Positions 59,781 through 64,000 of a stretch of DNA of 64,000 bases are shown one piece after another. This DNA is from Massospora cicadina (Eukaryota; Entomophthoromycota; Entomophthoromycetes; Entomophthorales; Entomophthoraceae). The notes beneath the pieces were generated by a model that worked only from the letters and a program-made list of their open reading frames with translations, did no database searches and was not told the origin of the DNA. Location: contig JAKSZP010017388.1 of assembly GCA_022478985.1 (NCBI GenBank), positions 1 to 64,000 of the forward strand, given 5' to 3'. A program made the position numbers and the translations under genes. Position 1 is the first letter of the stretch. Each line of letters starts with the position of its first letter.

Positions 59781-62700
59781 CTATTTTGGTGAATACTGGA
59801 GCACTTAGAATTTTATAGACCAAGACCTATCTGACTAGCTTGATCTTAGTTTCTTGCCAGGTGGTATGATTAGAGGAAGGGCTTCTCAAGCTATTCCTAC
59901 CTTGAAGGTATTAAGGTTCTTGGATTATCAAGTTATCACATATCATTTGTCTGACCACTTTCAAGCTATCAAAAACCTCTTGTGCCCCATCAATTTGGGT
60001 GTGGAGTGGTGGCGAAAGTTCGACGTCAGGACTAACTTTAAAGAAAATACCCTTTCCCTAAATCTGAAGAATTGTCACAAGTTGGTTGTTCCTTTGGCTG
60101 AAGCCAACTTTCGGGATAATTTCCCCACTGGCCCAATATTCAACATTCAGCCTTGCCCCATTACTGAGGCCTTCAGTAAAGGCTTCCCTGCCTTCCTGTT
60201 TGGAGGGTTTGGAATCTTCGTTTGATGTGGCTTCAGATAACGTACTATCAGATCATTAAGAGTTTGATTGCAAGTTCAAGATCACTGTTGATTTGCTGCG
60301 TACATCTTCTCAAATTTATCTGTTGATGGTACGGGAGGAAGCGGCCTTAGATGTGTGGGTTAAGAAGCAGTTAGCTAAAGGCGCTACTTTTCAGCGAACC
60401 TCCCCTGTATGTTCCCACTTCTCTTTGTTGTGAATGCCGATGGTACCTTACGCCCCTGCATAGATTATGGGTATCTAAATAACGTCACTGTACCAGACTT
60501 ACATCCCATCCCCCTGGACTCTCAGATTTCACGCTATGTGGAGAAGGCGAGAGTATTCTCCAAGCTGGATTGTTTAAAATGCGCTCAACCAGATCTGTAT
60601 TAAGAAGGGCCAGGAGTGGGTGACTGCATTTCAACCAGAAAAGAAATCTTCCAATTTCGGGTTATGCCCTTTGGGCTTAAAAATGCCCCTGCTATCTTTC
60701 AACGGTGTATGGTCTGAGGCTTTGGGGGCCTGTTAGGATATGCGTGGTAGCTTAAATGGATGATATTCTGGCATTTTTCCTGACATTGAGTCGCATGCAG
60801 TACACCTTTGGCAGGTTGCGGAGCATTTGAGGGCTGACAACCTTACACTGAACGTCAGTAAGTGTGAGTTCTTTTTGTACCAGGTCACCTTTCTGGACAA
60901 CGTCATGTTTGAACAAGGGCATATGATAACTCCATACAAGGAGAAGCCGATTTGTGAGTGGCCCACCCCAACTTTGGTTAAGGAATTGAGGAGCTTTTTG
61001 GGGACGTGTACGTTCCTTAAGAAGTTCACACCAAACCTTTCTGAAGTTGTAGCGCCTTTATATAAGGCAAGTGGAGCAAAATTACTTCAGTGGTCCCCCT
61101 TTTGGAGGATGCCTTCCAAGCAGTAAAGTGTACGTTGCTGTCCACTTCTGTTCTTCACCATGTCGACCCCAAAAAGAGTTTATTGTTGCTTCAGATGCCT
61201 CCAACTACGCCATAGTGGCATCCTTATTACAAGTTGGAAAATATGGAATAGAGCACCTGATGGGATATTTTTCTATGAAAATGTCTATACCAGAATTAAA
61301 CTACGCCGTATATGATAAAGAGTTATTAGCATAATTTGAGGCTCTGACCTATTGGCTTCATCACTTGCATGGCTCATCCCAACTCTTCCACATATGTACA
61401 AATCACAATGCCTTACTGTACTACCGCGCATCTCATGTCTTAACCCCACGGCAAACCCGCTGGCATTAGACCATTGCCAATTTGCGTTTTAATATGAGCT
61501 TACAGAGGTCAAGTAGGTTGGTTTGGCGGATGCTTTGAGCTGTAACCATGAACTAGCTCCCGATCTTTTGGAGGTTGAGATGCATAATAGCCTTTTAATG
61601 ATTCACCAGTTAATATTGTGTCTAAACTTCCCTCTCCCTTGGCCAATGGCCCAGCGCTCACTCCTCTAGATAATGCGGAGGAATATGGTATGTTCATAAA
61701 GGTTGTCCTTTCTCAGCCTTTGTCTGACAAATATACAATGGTCCTTGTAAATAGTGCATTGAATCAGAAAGATAATGCTAGAGGTTATCACGTAAAGGAT
61801 GAGATGGTGTGGTTTCAGGGGCGCCTAAGGGCTCTTGCTGGACCACTTCTCCTGAAAACCATCTGGGACCATCATGACGGAACTACTGTTGAACATCCTG
61901 GAAAGGCGAAGACCCTTGAGCTTATCCGCTGCACTTACAATTGGAAGGGATTAGCCGCTCAGGTAGGTAGATATTGTAAATAGTGCCTAGTCTGCAACTA
62001 AATGAAACTGAAGCGCCAGCCTTTAGCAGGGTTGTTGGTGCTTCCAGTTCAAAAGTCTGATGGGCCTTAGACTTCCCTATCGGTTGATTTTATTATTGAA
62101 TTGCCTATATCTGATGGCTATGATCCTATCATGGTGGTGGTGGACCACTTTACGAATTTCGCCACTTTATCCCTTGAAGAACCACAGTCACCACGGATGA
62201 GATGGCTAGGCAAATTAAACTAATGTTTTAACTCTTCACGGGATCCCTCAAGAAATTATTATCAATTGGGGGCCCCAGTTTACCTCTGTCTTTTGAGAAA
62301 GAGTTGTGTAAGACTCTTCAAATCTATCTCTGCCATTCAACTGCCTATCACTCCCAATTAGATGGGCAGACAGAACTAGTGAACTAGTGCCTCAAACACT
62401 ACTGTGGTGTTACACTGCCGAAGATCACTCAGATTGGAATTTCCATCTCACATGACCCAATTCAGTTATAAACAACGCACTACATCATCAGTTAGTTGTT
62501 CCCCCTTCTTCGCCAACTATGGCTTCAATCCCGCCTTCAACATGGAGCCCAGTTGTGGTTCCAAGGTGGAAGAGGTGGTGATCTTTGCAAAAATGATCAA
62601 GAAAGTATACCAATGGGTGAGCACAAATTTAGATGCGGTCATTCAGGCTTACAAGGAGCATGCTGATGGTAAGAGATGGGTTGGAACGGCATACAAGGAA

Positions 62701-63194
62701 GGGGATCTCGTGATTCTGGATGCTAAAAACAGCCCAAACTAGAAACCATTTAAAAACCTGAGTATCAAAGAGGATTGGGACATACCTCGATGTCAAAAAG
62801 GTGGGCCACGCCTCATACAATTTCGATCTTCTCACTCATTTCGAAACTTTTCAGTATTCTATGAAAGCAAGCTCACATTGTTTGAAAGCCCCCTCCAAAG
62901 ACTACCAAAGCTTATCTCTTAGATAGCTCTATAATGGGAAGTGGAGAAGATTGTAGCCTCCCATTGGGTAAGAAGAAGACTTGGGTATCTTGTATCCTGG
63001 ACTGGTTTTGATGCAGCACAGAACAGTTGGGTCCCAGCACGTAATTGCGCCCATGTTTAAGATTTAATTGTAGCATTAAATGAGCGTTTCCCCAGGGTGC
63101 AGGATCGAAGTTTAGCCAAGCCGTTGCTGCTATGATGTTGGCCCCAGCCCACAAACACTTTCTTTGGCAAATGCCATGGAGGAGGGTAGATCCC
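59781..63194 (+). pseudogene. A4 pol: protease, RT, RNase H, integrase, chromodomain (decayed)
   Basis: The protease box at 59789-59803 reads VNTGA, Asp to Asn. A linker frame (59854-60225) is open for 123 codons. RT starts near 60410 with LLFVVNADGTLRPCIDYGYL, then VTVPDLHPIPLDSQIS and RVFSKLDCL. Its YxDD box is a stop followed by MDD (60753-60764). A frame at 60827-61126 gives ELRSFLGTCTFLKKFTPNLS. RNase H has VASDASNYAIVASLLQVGK (61184-61240) and ELNYAVYDKELLA. The integrase zinc region is IWDHHDGTTVEHPGKAKTLE (61861-61920) with C at 61977 and CLVC after a stop. The core has SDGYDPIMVVVDHFTNF (62110-62160). A chromodomain at 62939-63060 reads YLVSWTGFDAAQNSWVPARN. Confidence 0.88.
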
Positions 63195-63213
63195 AAAAAA
63201 GAGGAGAGGGTAA
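63195..63213 (+). other. Polypurine tract of A4
   Basis: AAAAAAGAGGAGAGGGTAA directly precedes TGTCATG of the 3' LTR. Confidence 0.75.
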
Positions 63214-64000
63214 TGTCATGTTTACATGACCTTATAGAGTGTACCAACAGCAGGGACAAGGCTGGGCGGCAGGAGAACTAGAAGGTGAAACTTCAGACTC
63301 TTCCTGATTTCAAGCAGACCTTGAATTAACGGTGGGTAAAGGCTAGGTACGCTCAGGTTATTACAAGTGATGTGCTTAAAGCACAGACCCTTGTTTTGGC
63401 TCTAGGGTTAAAACGAACGAGTTTTTAATTAAACATTAATGGGACAATTTGGTCAATCATGGAACAGGGGTTCAAAACCCATTCCATTTTATAAAATTAC
63501 TAGCTCAGGTCAGGTTTAACTTCAGTCAATTTTTTGAGTAAATTTGATTTCAAGGTATGTGACCCTTTCAGATGGAAACATGCACTAATGGTGCAACAAT
63601 GCTTGGTACCACTTCTGTCAATCCAAAATTTCCCCTAGTTGGCCTAAGTATCTTTGCTCAAGAGCAAAGTTTCTCATTGGTCATCTTACCAATAAAACCT
63701 ATCGTTATTTTTAATTTTTACATATGTTGACTTGGTTGCACCTGTGCGTGGACCTCCTTGAGGAGGTCTTGTGAGGTTTTAGCCAGGTTATTTTGTTTAA
63801 AATTATCAAAGATTCAGGCACACCGCTGGTTCTACCAGGTCCCCTCAAACCCAGTCTTCAGTGCACTCTACCCCTGTACCAAACTTGGTTATGAACTGCC
63901 CTCTGGTGCATGGTCAAGTTTTGAGAATAGTTAAACTTATTATTACTCTTACTATGCTCAACACTCTCGCCCTAAGAATCTTTAGATCAAGCATCCTCTG
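63214..64000 (+). repeat. 3' LTR of A4, truncated by the window edge
   Basis: 787 bases starting TGTCATGTTTACATGACC, colinear with the 5' LTR once the SINE and LTR F are removed. It shows the empty sites for both insertions: GGTCTTGTGAGGTTTTAGCC near 63766 and TATGAACTGCCCTCTGG near 63891. Confidence 0.9.
63751..63768 (+). promoter_or_regulatory. LTR stem-loop in the A4 3' LTR
   Basis: GACCTCCTTGAGGAGGTC is a perfect eight-base-pair stem with a two-base loop, preceded by CACCTGTGCGTG and an upstream A/T-rich stretch ending ACATATG. Confidence 0.6.

Larger units (their letters stand above)
56401..64000 (+). mobile_element. Element A4: plus-strand chromovirus inserted in D
   Basis: A4 has a 5' LTR at 56401-58968 (with two insertions), internal region 58969-63213 and a 3' LTR from 63214 running off the edge. 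The left flank is CTGTG (56396-56400), and the right flank is outside the window. It is the only family A copy on the plus strand. Pol has stops throughout, including within the RT active-site box. Confidence 0.9.

Noticed and set aside
1..64000. tRNA, rRNA and CRISPR arrays
   Set aside because: None seen by eye. The only tRNA-like sequence is the SINE head at 57202-57254, and the regular repeats are transposon-internal.

Overview
The window is a eukaryotic repeat cluster with no host gene I can identify. Nearly all of it is decayed Ty3/gypsy-type LTR retrotransposon sequence, built up by repeated nesting. Intronless gag-pol units, chromodomain-bearing integrases, LTRs of about 0.75-1.7 kb, 5-bp target-site duplications (TSDs) and AT-rich decayed spacers suggest a filamentous fungus with a large transposon-rich genome, possibly a rust-like basidiomycete. 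That assignment is an inference. Family letters A-F below are working labels only.

Layout. 1-19046: element A1 (minus strand, chromovirus) is the oldest layer. Its integrase is cut by a family D LTR that runs off the left edge (D', 1-1426). Its internal region is cut by element B (3389-10838), whose own 5' LTR holds a solo family C LTR (9044-10152, exact TSD GATAA). A1's 5' LTR is split by a second, structurally complete family A element, A2 (12220-18238). 19160-27316: element C (plus strand) has gag with a zinc knuckle, protease, RT, RNase H and integrase, then a long non-pol tail and a short 3' LTR. 27317-36129: decayed spacer containing a clean solo family A LTR (29214-30102, exact TSD GCAGC). 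36130-36770 and 51070-51760 are two copies of an unrecognised coding-like repeat (G). 37394-49882: element E (minus strand), whose 5' LTR is split by the complete element A3 (43571-49513). 51880-53309: a decayed C-like LTR and a solo A LTR. 53509 to the right edge: element D (minus strand), cut in its integrase by element A4 (plus strand, 56401 to past the edge). A4's 5' LTR carries a tRNA-derived SINE with a 17-bp TSD and an orphan solo LTR (F).

Removing the nested insertions restores matching LTR lengths: 989/993 for E, 749/752 for B, 893/900 for A2 and 889/895 for A3. A4's 5' LTR becomes 886, in line with the other family A LTRs. This internal consistency is the main support for the boundaries.

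How the parts worked: each full element encoded Gag, an aspartic protease, reverse transcriptase, RNase H and integrase for copy-and-paste transposition through RNA. None can now do so, because all pol frames carry many stops and frameshifts, and several catalytic residues have been lost, often by single G-to-A changes. Small or cis-acting signals may still matter: a conserved LTR hairpin in family A, a block near the LTR end shared by families D and E, and a SINE with recognisable pol III boxes. No tRNA, rRNA, CRISPR array or ordinary cellular gene was seen.
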